A DNA stretch of 64,000 bases from Micavibrio sp. UBA1850 (lineage in GTDB: Bacteria; Pseudomonadota; Alphaproteobacteria; Micavibrionales; Micavibrionaceae): positions 1 to 64,000 of the forward strand of contig DDIM01000015.1 of the NCBI GenBank assembly GCA_002338525.1. Direction: 5' to 3'. Positions within the stretch are counted from its first letter, which is position 1. Each line of letters opens with the position of its first letter. Shown piece by piece: positions 47,121 to 56,625 of this stretch. A program made the translations under genes and the position numbers. The notes under the pieces were generated by a model. That model was given only the letters and a program-made list of their open reading frames with translations. It did no database searches and was not told where the DNA came from.

Positions 47121-47699
47121 TTATAGTTTTTCAATGACGACATTATGGTTTGAATACACACAAATATCGCCGGCAATTTTCATTGCCTTTTTTGCGATGT
47201 CCTCGGCGCTCATGTCTTTTTGGTCGATCAATGCGCGCGCAGCCGATAGTGCATAATTGCCACCAGACCCGATACCAATGATGCCATCTTCTGGTTCAAC
47301 AACGTCACCTGTTCCTGACAAAATCAATGATGTGCTTTTATCACAAACAGCCATAAGAGCCTCAAGCTTTCGAAGGTATTTATCCGTTCTCCAATCTTTT
47401 GCCAACTCAACGCAAGCACGTGTGAGCTGTCCTGGATGCGCCTCAAGCTTGGCCTCAAGGCGTTCAAACAACGTAAATGCATCGGCAGTTGCCCCCGCAA
47501 AGCCTACAACGATTTGTCCATCTTTTCCAAGACGACGCACTTTTTTGGCGTTTGATTTCATCACAGTATGCCCAAGAGACACCTGACCGTCTCCTGCGAC
47601 TACAACCTCATCCCCTTTTCTAATGGCGAGAATTGTCGTTGCACGCCAGCCGTTACGAGAGCCATCGTGTGCATTGTTGTATGTGTGTTGATGTTGCAT
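47121..47699 (-). CDS. hslV: ATP-dependent protease peptidase subunit HslV
   Basis: A 192-residue N-terminal-nucleophile peptidase. A 20-residue propeptide precedes the catalytic Thr ([12 protein letters not shown], Thr21). The active-site Lys/Gly context [20 protein letters not shown] follows. The longer, processed N-terminus is typical of alphaproteobacterial HslV. It forms the proteolytic core of the HslUV complex with the next gene. Confidence 0.95.
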   Translation of the reverse strand: MQHQHTYNNAHDGSRNGWRATTILAIRKGDEVVVAGDGQVSLGHTVMKSNAKKVRRLGKDGQIVVGFAGATADAFTLFERLEAKLEAHPGQLTRACVELAKDWRTDKYLRKLEALMAVCDKSTSLILSGTGDVVEPEDGIIGIGSGGNYALSAARALIDQKDMSAEDIAKKAMKIAGDICVYSNHNVVIEKL

Positions 47700-47893
47700 A
47701 GAAGTTTTCCCTTTAGTGCTTTTTGTTCTCCATCACATATGGAACTTTGACACGTTTTCGTCAAGAGTTCGTGTATCATTCATATATTTTACGGTCAAAT
47801 GACTGGACGCGTGTCTCAAAATCATGAAATATAGGGTATATACGTGCACTCATTAATTACACCCTTAACAACAACTAAGACATACCGCATAAA

Positions 47894-48874
47894 ATGGACT
47901 TCCTACACTCACTTCTCGTTTTCCCCTTAATGGGTGTTTCCGCATGGGCATGGGTACTCTTTTTTGCTGTCGTTTTGGCTCTGGTTGTATTTGACCTTGG
48001 CGTTCTTAATAAAAAAGACAAGGTCATGAGCTTTAAAAGTAGTGTGCGCCTTACATTATTTTATATAGCGTGTTCGGTTTTATTCGGTATGTGGATTTAT
48101 TTTCAATTTGGAACAGAGCGGGCCTTCCCCTACTTCACCGCCTACCTCGTCGAAAAAAGCCTCTCACTTGATAACGTATTTGTCATCTCGGTTATCTTTG
48201 CCTACTACAAAATTCCGCTTCAATATCAGCACCGCGTTTTATTTTGGGGAATAATTGGTGTTATTGTTCTTCGCGGCCTGGTTCTTTCTGCAGGGACGTA
48301 TTTGACAGCCCATTTTGAGTGGCTTTTGTATATCTTTGCGCTGCTTTTGATTTATACAGGAATTAAAATATTCTTCTCTGATGACGATGATGACATGGAT
48401 ATTGAAAATAGCCGCATTACAAAAGTACTCACAAAAAGCTTTAACATTACTAATACATTGCAAGGTAGCCGTTTTTATATTTGGAAATCCAACGAGACCA
48501 GCTTTATAAAGCGCTTTCAGTTTACCCCACTTTTCATGGCGCTCGTCACGATTGAGTTTGCAGATGTGTTATTTGCGATGGATAGCATCCCTGCTGTTCT
48601 TGCGATTTCGACAGATACCTTTGTTATTCTTACCAGTAACGTTTTTGCCATCTTAGGCTTGCGGGCAATGTATTTTATGCTTGCCACATTGCTAGAGCGA
48701 TTTGAGTATTTGAAATATGCGCTCTCTGTTGTTTTGATATTTATTGGCGCAAAGGTCTTTTACGCTCATTTCGTCCACAAAATTGACCCGCTTGTATCGT
48801 TAAGCGTTACATTAAGCGTGTTGACAATCGGTGCGGTTATTTCATTTGCAAAGACTAAGAAAACATCAGATTAA
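47894..48874 (+). CDS. TerC-family integral membrane protein
   Basis: A 326-residue polytopic protein with about eight transmembrane helices. The TerC signature residues include VVFDLGVLNKK, FFTAYLVEKSLSLDNVFVISVIF (conserved Glu/Asp in the membrane), FADVLFAMDSIPAVLAIS and GLRAMYFML. Members are linked to tellurite resistance or, more generally, to manganese or calcium export. The substrate is not defined by sequence alone. No partner genes are adjacent. Confidence 0.9.
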   Translation: MDFLHSLLVFPLMGVSAWAWVLFFAVVLALVVFDLGVLNKKDKVMSFKSSVRLTLFYIACSVLFGMWIYFQFGTERAFPYFTAYLVEKSLSLDNVFVISVIFAYYKIPLQYQHRVLFWGIIGVIVLRGLVLSAGTYLTAHFEWLLYIFALLLIYTGIKIFFSDDDDDMDIENSRITKVLTKSFNITNTLQGSRFYIWKSNETSFIKRFQFTPLFMALVTIEFADVLFAMDSIPAVLAISTDTFVILTSNVFAILGLRAMYFMLATLLERFEYLKYALSVVLIFIGAKVFYAHFVHKIDPLVSLSVTLSVLTIGAVISFAKTKKTSD

Positions 48875-48973
48875 TTAGTAAAAAAGACTGAAAATAACTG
48901 GCTATCGTTACCGAATCTTCATATTTTTATGCCTATACTTGTATCTTGAACAATAAATAACGGGATAATTTTT

Positions 48974-49537
48974 TTGACAGTTTCTAACCCACAACATCAC
49001 CCGCAGCAACCGACACAGCTTGTCGAGCTCATCCGTGAGCCCTTGTCGCTTGGTGATTTAAATGATTTATGCGATGCAACGGAGCTTGCCATTGAAAATG
49101 GGGGAGGCTTTGGATGGGTCAACGTTCCTGATCGCAACTCTCTTGAGCTTTATTGGCAAGGGGTCATTACCGTTCCCTCACGCCTTTTATTTGTGGCGCG
49201 CCAAGACGATGTAATTTGTGGAAGTGCCCAACTAGTTTTCCCTCCTAAAAATAACCAAGCCCAAGCCATGTCCGCGAACATTTACTCCTTGTTCCTTGCG
49301 CCTTGGGCCCGCAAAAGTGGCCTTGCGTCTCGACTTTTAAAATATATTGAAACGATCGCACATAGTGACGGTGTTGATATTATAAATATCGATGTTCGCG
49401 CAACACAAAACGATGCCATCCAGCTATATGAAGGGGCAGGATATCAACGCATCGGAACTCACCCGCGCTATGCTAAAATCGAAAATGAATATGTCAGTGG
49501 GCATTATTATTATAAAGATCTTAACGATCAGTCATAA
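48974..49537 (+). CDS. GNAT-family N-acetyltransferase
   Basis: A 187-residue acetyltransferase with the acetyl-CoA loop region (NIYSLFLAPWARKSGLASRLLKYIE) and a typical C-terminal strand pattern (NIDVRATQNDAIQLYEGAGYQRIGTHPRYAKI). The start is TTG at 48974 after a CGGGA; no in-frame ATG occurs near. Substrate unknown. Confidence 0.75.
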   Translation: MTVSNPQHHPQQPTQLVELIREPLSLGDLNDLCDATELAIENGGGFGWVNVPDRNSLELYWQGVITVPSRLLFVARQDDVICGSAQLVFPPKNNQAQAMSANIYSLFLAPWARKSGLASRLLKYIETIAHSDGVDIINIDVRATQNDAIQLYEGAGYQRIGTHPRYAKIENEYVSGHYYYKDLNDQS

Positions 49538-49693
49538 TAACTTTTTAGCATATTTTTTCTAAAAATCACGGAAATTATTTTTTTTTAAATATTTTTAGCT
49601 TATATTGTATAAAACATTGTACGTAGCGGTTGAAAAACCTTTTAAAGCGCACTATGAGTAATTTTTAAGTCTAATAACACAGGAGATAAGACA

Positions 49694-50239
49694 ATTAATA
49701 AACCGGTACGGGGATTTGCCCCAAAAAAGAATGACGGCCCTAATGTAAACTCACAAATCACAGCGACAAGCGTTCGTGTTGTGGATGAAAACGGCGAAAT
49801 GCTCGGTGTTCTTCCCACAAGAGATGCGATACGACGTGCGCAGGATGTGGGGCTGGACTTGGTTGAAGTCTCTCCTAACGCTGAACCTCCGGTATGTAAG
49901 ATACTGGACTTTGGTAAATACAAATATGAACAACAGAAAAAAGCGGCTGAAGCCAAAAAGAAGCAAAAAACTGTTGAGCTAAAAGAAGTCAAAATCCGTC
50001 CGACAACGGAAGAGCACGATTACCAAGTTAAATTGCGTAACGCGCGTCGCTTCTTAGAAGATGGCAACAAGGTTAAATTCTCTATGCGTTTCCGTGGACG
50101 TGAAATGGCTCACCAAAATGTGGGCATGGACGTCATGATGCGCTTAAAAGAGGATGTTTCCGATATTGGTAATGTTGATGTTCACCCGAAGATGGAAGGT
50201 CGTCAGATGATGATGATTGTTTCAGCAGAAAGCACATAA
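49694..50239 (+). CDS. infC: Translation initiation factor IF-3 (ATT start)
   Basis: A 181-residue protein. The reading frame extends upstream of the first GTG (49781) to an ATT at 49694, preceded by AGGAG at 49681-49685 (eight-base spacer). It gives (M)NKPVRGFAPKKNDGPNVNSQITATSVRVVDENGEMLGVLP..., which restores the full IF-3 N-terminus. A rare ATT or ATC start is the well-known device by which IF-3 represses its own translation. The later part (GLDLVEVSPNAEPPVCKILDFGKYKYEQQKK and a C-terminal domain with HPKMEGRQM) is full length. The gene heads the infC-gpt-rpmI-rplT cluster. Confidence 0.95.
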   Translation: MNKPVRGFAPKKNDGPNVNSQITATSVRVVDENGEMLGVLPTRDAIRRAQDVGLDLVEVSPNAEPPVCKILDFGKYKYEQQKKAAEAKKKQKTVELKEVKIRPTTEEHDYQVKLRNARRFLEDGNKVKFSMRFRGREMAHQNVGMDVMMRLKEDVSDIGNVDVHPKMEGRQMMMIVSAEST

Positions 50240-50246
50240 CCAGATC

Positions 50247-50729
50247 ATGTCTAACGATTATTCAAAAGACCTTCCTATTTCATGGGAAGAGTTTCACAGT
50301 CAATCCCACAGCCTCGGTCAAAAACTTAAGGGCATGAAGCCATGGAAAGGTATAATTGCGGTTACACGCGGTGGGCTTATTCCAGCATGTCTTGTCGCTC
50401 AAGAAACGGGGCTTAAACATATTGAGACAATCAGTATCGAGACTTACTCTCACCAAGAGCAATCTAGCGAGCCAAAGATCCATTATAAACCAGAGCTTTC
50501 TGATGAAGGTGAGAATTGGCTTATTATTGATGATTTGTCGGACACTGGAAATACGTTTAAAATTATTCGTGAGATGTATCCAAAGGCGTATTATGCCTGC
50601 GTATACGTCAAACCGAATGGTGCAGATCAAGCCGATACATACATGGAAGAGATTTCACAAGAAACATGGATTTACTTGCCATGGGAACTTGAATCTCAGA
50701 AATTTGCAGATCACCTGCTTGCATCTTAA
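50247..50729 (+). CDS. gpt: Xanthine phosphoribosyltransferase
   Basis: A 160-residue type I PRTase with the PRPP loop LLIIDDLSDTGNTF (about residues 87-102), the GIIAVTRGGLIPA strand and a C-terminal EISQETWIYLPWE. These match E. coli Gpt, the xanthine/guanine salvage enzyme. I start at ATG 50247, eight bases after the infC stop, matching the family N-terminus. Its position inside the infC-ribosomal-protein cluster is unusual. Confidence 0.85.
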   Translation: MSNDYSKDLPISWEEFHSQSHSLGQKLKGMKPWKGIIAVTRGGLIPACLVAQETGLKHIETISIETYSHQEQSSEPKIHYKPELSDEGENWLIIDDLSDTGNTFKIIREMYPKAYYACVYVKPNGADQADTYMEEISQETWIYLPWELESQKFADHLLAS

Positions 50730-50799
50730 TAATTTTTGCATGAAATTGCTTAAAACACTTGCACCAGCTGTTTAAATCTGCTTTAAACACACACGTTTA

Positions 50800-50834
50800 G
50801 TGCACGGGCTCAATAGGCATGCCTCGTTGCGCAC
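50800..50834 (+). promoter_or_regulatory. Hairpin in the rpmI leader
   Basis: GTGCACGGGC (50800-50809) can pair with GCC-T-CGT-TGCGCAC (50821-50834), leaving small bulges. It lies 28 bases before the rpmI start. It could be an autoregulatory site for the L35/L20 proteins, a known device in this operon in other bacteria. Structure only. Confidence 0.35.
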
Positions 50835-50861
50835 CCCATAACCCTTAACAGGAGACATCAA

Positions 50862-51107
50862 ATGCCAAAACTAAAAACGAAGTCGAGCGTTAAAAAGCGC
50901 TTTAAAGTGACTAAGTCTGGTAAAGTGAAAGCAGGAAGTGCTTTTACAAGCCACATGATGCAGAACAAACCAAAATCAATGAAGCGTAAAGCACGTAGAA
51001 CATCTGCACTTTCAGCACCTGACGCACGTACAGTGTTGAAAAACTGGTTCCCGTACAAACGCAAAAAAGCATCAAGAGCATTAACTAAGACTGAAGGAGC
51101 GAAATAA
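50862..51107 (+). CDS. rpmI: 50S ribosomal protein L35
   Basis: An 81-residue, highly basic protein ([23 protein letters not shown]) typical of L35. It carries an extra C-terminal tail of about 15 residues compared with the common 65-residue form. AGGAG precedes the ATG. Its stop overlaps the rplT start (TAATG). Confidence 0.95.
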   Translation: MPKLKTKSSVKKRFKVTKSGKVKAGSAFTSHMMQNKPKSMKRKARRTSALSAPDARTVLKNWFPYKRKKASRALTKTEGAK

Positions 51108-51475
51108 TGGCACGCGCTAAAAAAGGTTCACCAAGAGCACACGCTCGTCACACAAAAGTTATCAAATCAGCAAAAGGTTACTACGGACGTCGTAAAAACT
51201 GTTTCCGCACAGCCGTACAAGCTGTTGAAAAAGCAGGTCAGTACGCATACCGCGACCGTCGTAACAAGAAACGCGATTTCCGTCGCCTTTGGATCCAGCG
51301 TATTAACGCTGCGTCACGTCAGTTCGGTTTGCCATACTCACAATTCATGAACGGTATGAAATTGGCCGAAATTGAATTGGACCGCAAAGTATTGGCTGAC
51401 ATTGCCGTACACGACATTGACGCGTTCAAAGTTATTTTTGATCAAGCAGAAGCAGCCCTAAAAAAAGCTGCCTAA
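51107..51475 (+). CDS. rplT: 50S ribosomal protein L20
   Basis: A 122-residue protein with the L20 signature ([46 protein letters not shown]). It ends shortly before an intrinsic terminator. It assembles early in the large ribosomal subunit and in many bacteria represses the infC-rpmI-rplT operon. Confidence 0.97.
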   Translation: MARAKKGSPRAHARHTKVIKSAKGYYGRRKNCFRTAVQAVEKAGQYAYRDRRNKKRDFRRLWIQRINAASRQFGLPYSQFMNGMKLAEIELDRKVLADIAVHDIDAFKVIFDQAEAALKKAA

Positions 51476-51506
51476 TCTATTGATTTAAAATTTAAGAATT
51501 TTAAAG

Positions 51507-51538
51507 ACCTCCCTCTTTCACAAATTGGGAGGTTTTTT
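51507..51538 (+). terminator. Intrinsic terminator of the rplT cluster
   Basis: ACCTCCC (51507-51513) pairs with GGGAGGT (51527-51533) around a 13-base loop, followed by a run of Ts to 51538. Confidence 0.9.
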
Positions 51539-51599
51539 GTTGCGCCTCACGCAGACAGCGTGCTGGACTTCGCATGTTTTATTGACTAAGTTCTGCGCT

Positions 51600-52928
51600 A
51601 TGAGCTCTTTATTTGACAGTCCCGACGACAAAACCCCAGAAACGTCGTCTAACGACCGCCCTCTGGCTGATTTGCTTCGTCCGCAAACGCTGGACGATGT
51701 GATTGGCCAAGATCATATAATTGGTGAAGGTGCGCCTTTGCGCAAAATGCTTGATCGCGGGACATTACCCTCAATTATTTTCTGGGGGCCTCCAGGGTGT
51801 GGGAAAACCACGATTGCGCGTATTTTATCAAAACATACACAATTAAAGTTTGAGCAAATTTCAGCGATTTTTTCCGGCGTCTCTGATTTGAAAAAACTAT
51901 TTGAATCAGCGCGCATTCGAAAACAAAACGGGCAAGGCACATTATTATTCGTCGATGAGATACACAGGTTTAATAAATCACAACAAGACGCGTTTCTTCC
52001 CGTTGTGGAAGACGGTACGATTACACTTGTCGGTGCGACAACGGAAAACCCGTCATTTGAATTAAACGCGGCGATTTTATCCCGCTCCCAAGTTCTTGTT
52101 CTCAAGCGCTTAGACGAGGCAAGCTTGGAAAAGCTTATAACGCGTGCTGAAGACATGTTTGGCGCTCAACTACCCCTTGACGCGCAAGCGCGCAGCTCTC
52201 TTATTGCTATGGCAGATGGTGATGGCCGATATTTCTTATCATTGATTGAACAAGTGTATTCTCAAACAGCAGACGATGCAAAGCCCCTTGATCAAGAAGC
52301 ATTATTTGCCATAGTGCAAAAGCGCGCGCCACTTTACGACAAAAGCGACGACAGTCATTACAATCTGATCTCTGCGCTTCATAAATCTATGCGCGGCTCA
52401 GATGTTGAGGCCACGCTTTATTGGTTTTGGCGCATGCTGGATGGCGGTGAAGACCCCAGATACATTGCACGTCGTATGACACGCATGGCGGTTGAAGATG
52501 TGGGGTTGGCCGACCCTCAAGCCCTTAACATTTGTATATCTGCATGGGATGCGTATGAACGCCTAGGGTCTCCTGAGGGAGAGCTCGCATTAACACAGGC
52601 GATGATATATCTCGCAACAGCCCCGAAATCCACCGCAGGTTACAAGGCTGCCAAATTGGCTATGAAAAGTGCAAAAGAAACAGGCTCTTTAATGCCACCT
52701 GCACATATTTTAAACGCCCCGACATCGTTAATGTCAGACCTTGGCTATGGTGATGGTTATCAATATGATCCCGATACTAAAGATGGCTTTTCAGGACAAA
52801 ATTATTTCCCTGATGGCATGGAGCGTACAAGTTTTTATCAACCTGTAGAGCGCGGGTTTGAGCGCGAAATCAAAAAGCGCTTGGATTATTGGGATAAGCT
52901 AAGAGAAAAGAAGCAAAATGACATATAA
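51600..52928 (+). CDS. rarA: Replication-associated recombination protein RarA
   Basis: A 442-residue AAA+ ATPase (MgsA/Mgs1 family). Walker A is in FWGPPGCGKTTIARIL near residues 62-70, Walker B in LLFVDEIHRFNKSQQ, the sensor is VGATTENPSFELN, and the conserved C-terminus has AMIYLATAPKS. I start at ATG 51600, because the frame upstream of it runs into the previous terminator. It acts at stalled replication forks. The following NUDIX gene overlaps its end by 11 bp. Confidence 0.92.
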   Translation: MSSLFDSPDDKTPETSSNDRPLADLLRPQTLDDVIGQDHIIGEGAPLRKMLDRGTLPSIIFWGPPGCGKTTIARILSKHTQLKFEQISAIFSGVSDLKKLFESARIRKQNGQGTLLFVDEIHRFNKSQQDAFLPVVEDGTITLVGATTENPSFELNAAILSRSQVLVLKRLDEASLEKLITRAEDMFGAQLPLDAQARSSLIAMADGDGRYFLSLIEQVYSQTADDAKPLDQEALFAIVQKRAPLYDKSDDSHYNLISALHKSMRGSDVEATLYWFWRMLDGGEDPRYIARRMTRMAVEDVGLADPQALNICISAWDAYERLGSPEGELALTQAMIYLATAPKSTAGYKAAKLAMKSAKETGSLMPPAHILNAPTSLMSDLGYGDGYQYDPDTKDGFSGQNYFPDGMERTSFYQPVERGFEREIKKRLDYWDKLREKKQNDI

Positions 52929-53478
52929 CACGCTAGAAGATTTAAAAGCCTACAGCCCCTCTTTTCTTGAAGAAGATGATTACAATAAAATAATATCTTT
53001 AATCGAAAAAGAACCCGAATGTTATGGTCGTGGATGTTTTCCTGCGCATGTAACAGGGTCCGCATTTTTAATTAACAAAGCCGGTGATAAGGTATTACTC
53101 AACCATCATAAATCTCTCAATATTTGGTTGCAATTTGGAGGGCATGCGGACGGTAATTCCGATATACTTGCCGTTGCCAAAAGAGAGCTTGAAGAAGAAT
53201 CCGGAATTAAGGATTTCAAACATATTTGTTTTGGTGAGACTAAAATATTCGATGTTGATACCCATATTATACCTGCAAATGATCTTAAGAATGAGCCTGA
53301 ACACGCACATTACGACCTAAGGTATTTGTTTCAATGCCAAGGGCGCGAGGCTTTTTCGATCAGCAATGAATCTCTTGAGTTAAGATGGTGCAGTTATGAT
53401 GAGGCCATAGTATTAATGAACTTAGAAGACAAGGGCGTTCGACGCATGCTTGATAAATGGCAATCGCTTGAAAAATAG
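52918..53478 (+). CDS. NUDIX hydrolase
   Basis: A 186-residue protein. The NUDIX box is GGHADGNSDILAVAKRELEEESGI (about residues 77-100; REL-EE-S-G core intact). The flanking region (FLINKAGDKVLLNHHKSLNIWLQFGGHAD) is typical of a family of small NUDIX proteins with unknown nucleotide-diphosphate substrate. The ATG overlaps the rarA 3' end, so it is co-transcribed. Confidence 0.88.
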   Translation: MTYNTLEDLKAYSPSFLEEDDYNKIISLIEKEPECYGRGCFPAHVTGSAFLINKAGDKVLLNHHKSLNIWLQFGGHADGNSDILAVAKRELEEESGIKDFKHICFGETKIFDVDTHIIPANDLKNEPEHAHYDLRYLFQCQGREAFSISNESLELRWCSYDEAIVLMNLEDKGVRRMLDKWQSLEK

Positions 53479-53541
53479 GTTATTGGGGCCCAGTTAAAAT
53501 ACATCTTGGTCGCGTGTCGCGAGAGTGGTAAATTTGTATTT

Positions 53542-53922
53542 ATGAATATGTTGTTTGCCATTGCCTGCGGGGGCGCCATAGGCGCGGTTAGTCGCCACAG
53601 CCTTAACCTTATAATCTCACATAAAATTGTGACGGATTTTCCCATAGGTATTTTTACTGTCAATGTCTTGGGATCGTGCCTTATGGGCATTATGCTTGCG
53701 CTTTTTACGTATGTACTTGATGGCTCGCAAACATTGAAAGCCTTTTTGATGGTAGGTTTCTTAGGATCATTTACGACATTTTCGACTTTTTCTATGGAAA
53801 GCGTGGCGCTCATTGAACGTCATGCGTACGTCGAGGCCCTTACATATATATTTGGTTCTGTACTTTTATCTATAGGTGGGCTATTCCTTGGCTTGATCTT
53901 AACAAAGCAATTTATTGCATAA
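53542..53922 (+). CDS. crcB: Fluoride ion exporter CrcB/Fluc
   Basis: A 126-residue protein with four transmembrane helices. It carries the CrcB patterns GGAIGAVSRH, DFPIGIFTVNVLGSCLMGI and GFLGSFTTFSTFSMES. It is a dimeric fluoride channel. I start at ATG 53542. No fluoride (crcB-motif) riboswitch could be recognised in the short upstream gap. Confidence 0.92.
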   Translation: MNMLFAIACGGAIGAVSRHSLNLIISHKIVTDFPIGIFTVNVLGSCLMGIMLALFTYVLDGSQTLKAFLMVGFLGSFTTFSTFSMESVALIERHAYVEALTYIFGSVLLSIGGLFLGLILTKQFIA

Positions 53923-53934
53923 GTAGAATTTAGT

Positions 53935-54909
53935 ATGAGTAAAGTAAAACATGTCATAGTTAAATCAGACGAGCACGGACAACGCCTTGATCGCTGGTTA
54001 AAAAAACAACTCCCAAAGACACCTTTCGGGCTGCTGCAAAAAATCATTCGCACAGGACAATTGCGCGTGGATGGAAAGCGCGTGAAAGCGGATACGAAGC
54101 TTTCTGAAGGGCAAGATGTGCGCTTACCACCAGTTGAGACACACTACAGCGACGAGTATAAAATTCGCGAAGGCGACAAAGAGTTTATGGAGTCATTGGT
54201 TGTCTACGATGATGGCGACTTGATTATATTCAACAAGCCTTATGGGCTTGCTAGCCAAGGCGGATCAAACATTCACCGCCACATGGATGGCATGCTTGAG
54301 GTTTTCAAAAACCGTAAGGGTGTACGACCAAAGCTTTTACACCGCCTTGATAAAGAAACATCAGGATTATTGATGTGTGCGCGCGAACTAAAGACAGTTC
54401 AAAATATGGGGCGTGTGCTTAAAAATCGTAATATCCGAAAATATTACTGGGGCATCACGCATAATGTGCCAGAGACAAATAGTGGTACGATTTATGGAGC
54501 CCTTGCCAAAGGCGTTGGTCGACAAAAAGAGCGCATGATTTTGGATGAAGAAAATGGGCTTAAAGCGCAAACAGAATTTAGCGTTGTTGACAGGCTGGGT
54601 GATGATGCCGCGTTGATTTCATTTTGGCCACGTACCGGCCGAACACACCAAATTCGTGTTCACAGTGCTGATGCGCTTGACTGCCCTATTCTGTGCGACC
54701 AAAAATACGGGGGGTCATCTTTGGACGGGTTTGAATTGAGCGATCGTTTGCACTTGCAGGCCTACCGTATTATTTTCCCAAATCCGAACAAGAAAAATCA
54801 CATGCTGGATATTTCAATTCCGATTGCCGATGATTTGAAACAAACCTGTGATGCATTAGGATTTCATCCAGACAAAAACTTTGATCCTTTTGAAGATGTA
54901 GAGGTATAA
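53935..54909 (+). CDS. rluC: RluC-type 23S rRNA pseudouridine synthase
   Basis: A 324-residue protein with an N-terminal S4 RNA-binding domain (QRLDRWLKKQLPKTPFGLLQKIIRTGQLRVDGKRVKADTKL). The catalytic Asp is in LLHRLDKETSGLLMCA near residue 144. A C-terminal RTGRTHQIRVH motif completes it. It makes pseudouridines in 23S rRNA. Its pairing upstream of an ATP12 gene is common in alphaproteobacteria. Confidence 0.9.
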   Translation: MSKVKHVIVKSDEHGQRLDRWLKKQLPKTPFGLLQKIIRTGQLRVDGKRVKADTKLSEGQDVRLPPVETHYSDEYKIREGDKEFMESLVVYDDGDLIIFNKPYGLASQGGSNIHRHMDGMLEVFKNRKGVRPKLLHRLDKETSGLLMCARELKTVQNMGRVLKNRNIRKYYWGITHNVPETNSGTIYGALAKGVGRQKERMILDEENGLKAQTEFSVVDRLGDDAALISFWPRTGRTHQIRVHSADALDCPILCDQKYGGSSLDGFELSDRLHLQAYRIIFPNPNKKNHMLDISIPIADDLKQTCDALGFHPDKNFDPFEDVEV

Positions 54910-54916
54910 TCTATCT

Positions 54917-55867
54917 ATGGTTTTGTTTAACGATACGCAGCCTGAAAAACCAAAGTCATTGTTTAGACAGTGCCTTAAATGGACGTTTCGTATTTTGCTT
55001 TTTTTGATCGTTATCATTCTAGTTTGTATTGGGTGCCTCAATATGTTGCAGGGCACTGGGCAAACGCAAAAAAACGGCATACAAAAAACCATTGAAAGCT
55101 TTACCGGTAAACAAACTCAAATTCGTAAATTAGAAGCATTTCAATTTTTTCCTGAATTTCATGTGGCCTTTAAGGGCCTTGAGAATGGTTTGTTTTCTGA
55201 AAAACAAATTAAGGCCTATAGCGTCAATGTGCGCGCGCCTGGTGCGATGGTCTTTACAAGAAACGGATTGTTTCGTGAACTTGAAATACACCACCTTGAG
55301 TTTTTAAAAGACAGCGAAATTATTCATCACATTGAAAATGTAAGTATTGTGCCAGAGCCAAAGACAGAGCCAAAGACAGAGCCAAAGACAGGGTCACAGA
55401 CAGGGACAGAGTCAGCCCCCCCTTCTGCGCGCCTTGTCATTAACTTCAATAAGCCTCAGGATTTGAAGATTACGTTTACATTATCCAATGGCCCTGACTA
55501 TAAATTTTCAAAGGATGCCCCTTTTGTTATCACATGGCCTGAGGGACGTATTGAGGGCCACTTAATGAATAATGATAATACGCGCTTTGTCACAGGAAAG
55601 GCGTCTCTTAACGCTCCTTTAGGGACACTTCCTGCGGGCAATATAGAATGCTTTTTTGCAGAGCTGAGTATGTATGATTACAAACTTGCTATACACGATT
55701 TGTGGGCCGTTGCGAGCGGGCTCAAGACGGTTGCTCAGTTCCCTGCCATAGATTTTGATGCTTTTAACGCATCCCCTATAAGTAAAGATTTATCCACGCG
55801 CTTGCCTGCTGCAGAAATCAAACAGAGCGCGTGCGCGCCCTTCCTACAAGATAGTCTTACAAGGTAG
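54917..55867 (+). CDS. Membrane-anchored protein of unknown function, weakly AsmA-like
   Basis: A 316-residue protein with one N-terminal transmembrane helix (ILLFLIVIILVCIGCLN, about residues 26-42). The following segment (IQKTIESFTGKQTQIRKLEAFQFFPEFHVAFKGLENG) resembles the start of AsmA/DUF2125-type periplasmic proteins. The central part contains three perfect tandem copies of a 12-base unit (GAGCCAAAGACA, 55355-55390) that give EPKTEPKTEPKT. The genes on both sides, rluC and ATP12, suggest it replaces a gene found elsewhere between them. Function unknown. Confidence 0.55.
   Translation: MVLFNDTQPEKPKSLFRQCLKWTFRILLFLIVIILVCIGCLNMLQGTGQTQKNGIQKTIESFTGKQTQIRKLEAFQFFPEFHVAFKGLENGLFSEKQIKAYSVNVRAPGAMVFTRNGLFRELEIHHLEFLKDSEIIHHIENVSIVPEPKTEPKTEPKTGSQTGTESAPPSARLVINFNKPQDLKITFTLSNGPDYKFSKDAPFVITWPEGRIEGHLMNNDNTRFVTGKASLNAPLGTLPAGNIECFFAELSMYDYKLAIHDLWAVASGLKTVAQFPAIDFDAFNASPISKDLSTRLPAAEIKQSACAPFLQDSLTR
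55355..55390. repeat. Three tandem 12-bp units within the coding region
   Basis: GAGCCAAAGACA repeats exactly at 55355-55366, 55367-55378 and 55379-55390, coding the EPKT linker of the membrane-anchored protein. Copy number may vary between strains. Confidence 0.9.
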
Positions 55868-55876
55868 TACATAAAG

Positions 55877-56581
55877 ATGAAACGATTTTATACAACTGTC
55901 TCAACGTCATCCGATAATATAGGATGGGCCGTTTTACTTGATGATAAACCTGTCAAAACACCTTTAGGCAAGCAACTCCGCGCGCCAACAGAAGGTATTG
56001 CAAACCTTATGGTGCAGGAATGGTCAGCACAAGAGGATGAAATTGAGCCAGAAAGCATGCCCATTACACAGATCATTACAACAGCTATTGACCGTGTCAC
56101 AGCAGAGCGTGATGAAATCGAGCGCCAGACATTGGCATATATTGATACTGATATGATTTGTTACCGCGCCCAGCAACCAGAAAGCTACGTCAAACGCCAA
56201 GCGGATGCGTGGGACAAATGGGTTGAATGGTATAATCAGCAATCAGGTGATGTTTTGTTAACCACAACGGCGCTCAGCGCCCTTAAACAGCCCAATATGT
56301 GTCGCGATCATGCTGTTAAGTGTGTAAAGTCGATGGATTTATGGCATTTTACCGTTTTTCAAATTTTAGTATCGATCACAGGCTCGTTTATATTATCACT
56401 TGCGTTTATGGATAAATATTTTGATGAAGAGGAACTTTTCCAGCTTTCACATGTTGAGGATTTGCTACGCTCTGAAATATATAACGAAGATTTTTATGGG
56501 ATCGCGCCGACACAGGAACGAAAGTGGAATGTCACAAAGCGTGATTTCAAAGCCATTCAAAGTATTTTAGGAGCGTTATAG
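55877..56581 (+). CDS. ATP12-family F1-ATPase assembly chaperone
   Basis: A 234-residue protein with the ATP12 patterns GWAVLLDDKPVKTPLGKQLRAPTE, EWSAQEDEIEPESMPITQIITTAID and DTDMICYRAQQPE. It binds the F1 alpha subunit during assembly of the ATP synthase. The family is restricted to alphaproteobacteria and mitochondria, which supports the taxonomic reading of the window. Confidence 0.92.
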   Translation: MKRFYTTVSTSSDNIGWAVLLDDKPVKTPLGKQLRAPTEGIANLMVQEWSAQEDEIEPESMPITQIITTAIDRVTAERDEIERQTLAYIDTDMICYRAQQPESYVKRQADAWDKWVEWYNQQSGDVLLTTTALSALKQPNMCRDHAVKCVKSMDLWHFTVFQILVSITGSFILSLAFMDKYFDEEELFQLSHVEDLLRSEIYNEDFYGIAPTQERKWNVTKRDFKAIQSILGAL

Positions 56582-56625
56582 TTTTTAAATTTTAACACTT
56601 GAATTAAATATACGAAAGAATTGCT

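Noticed and set aside
53480..53541. Fluoride riboswitch before crcB
   Set aside because: The gap is too short and lacks the conserved GATGG and CTGAT-like elements of the crcB motif.
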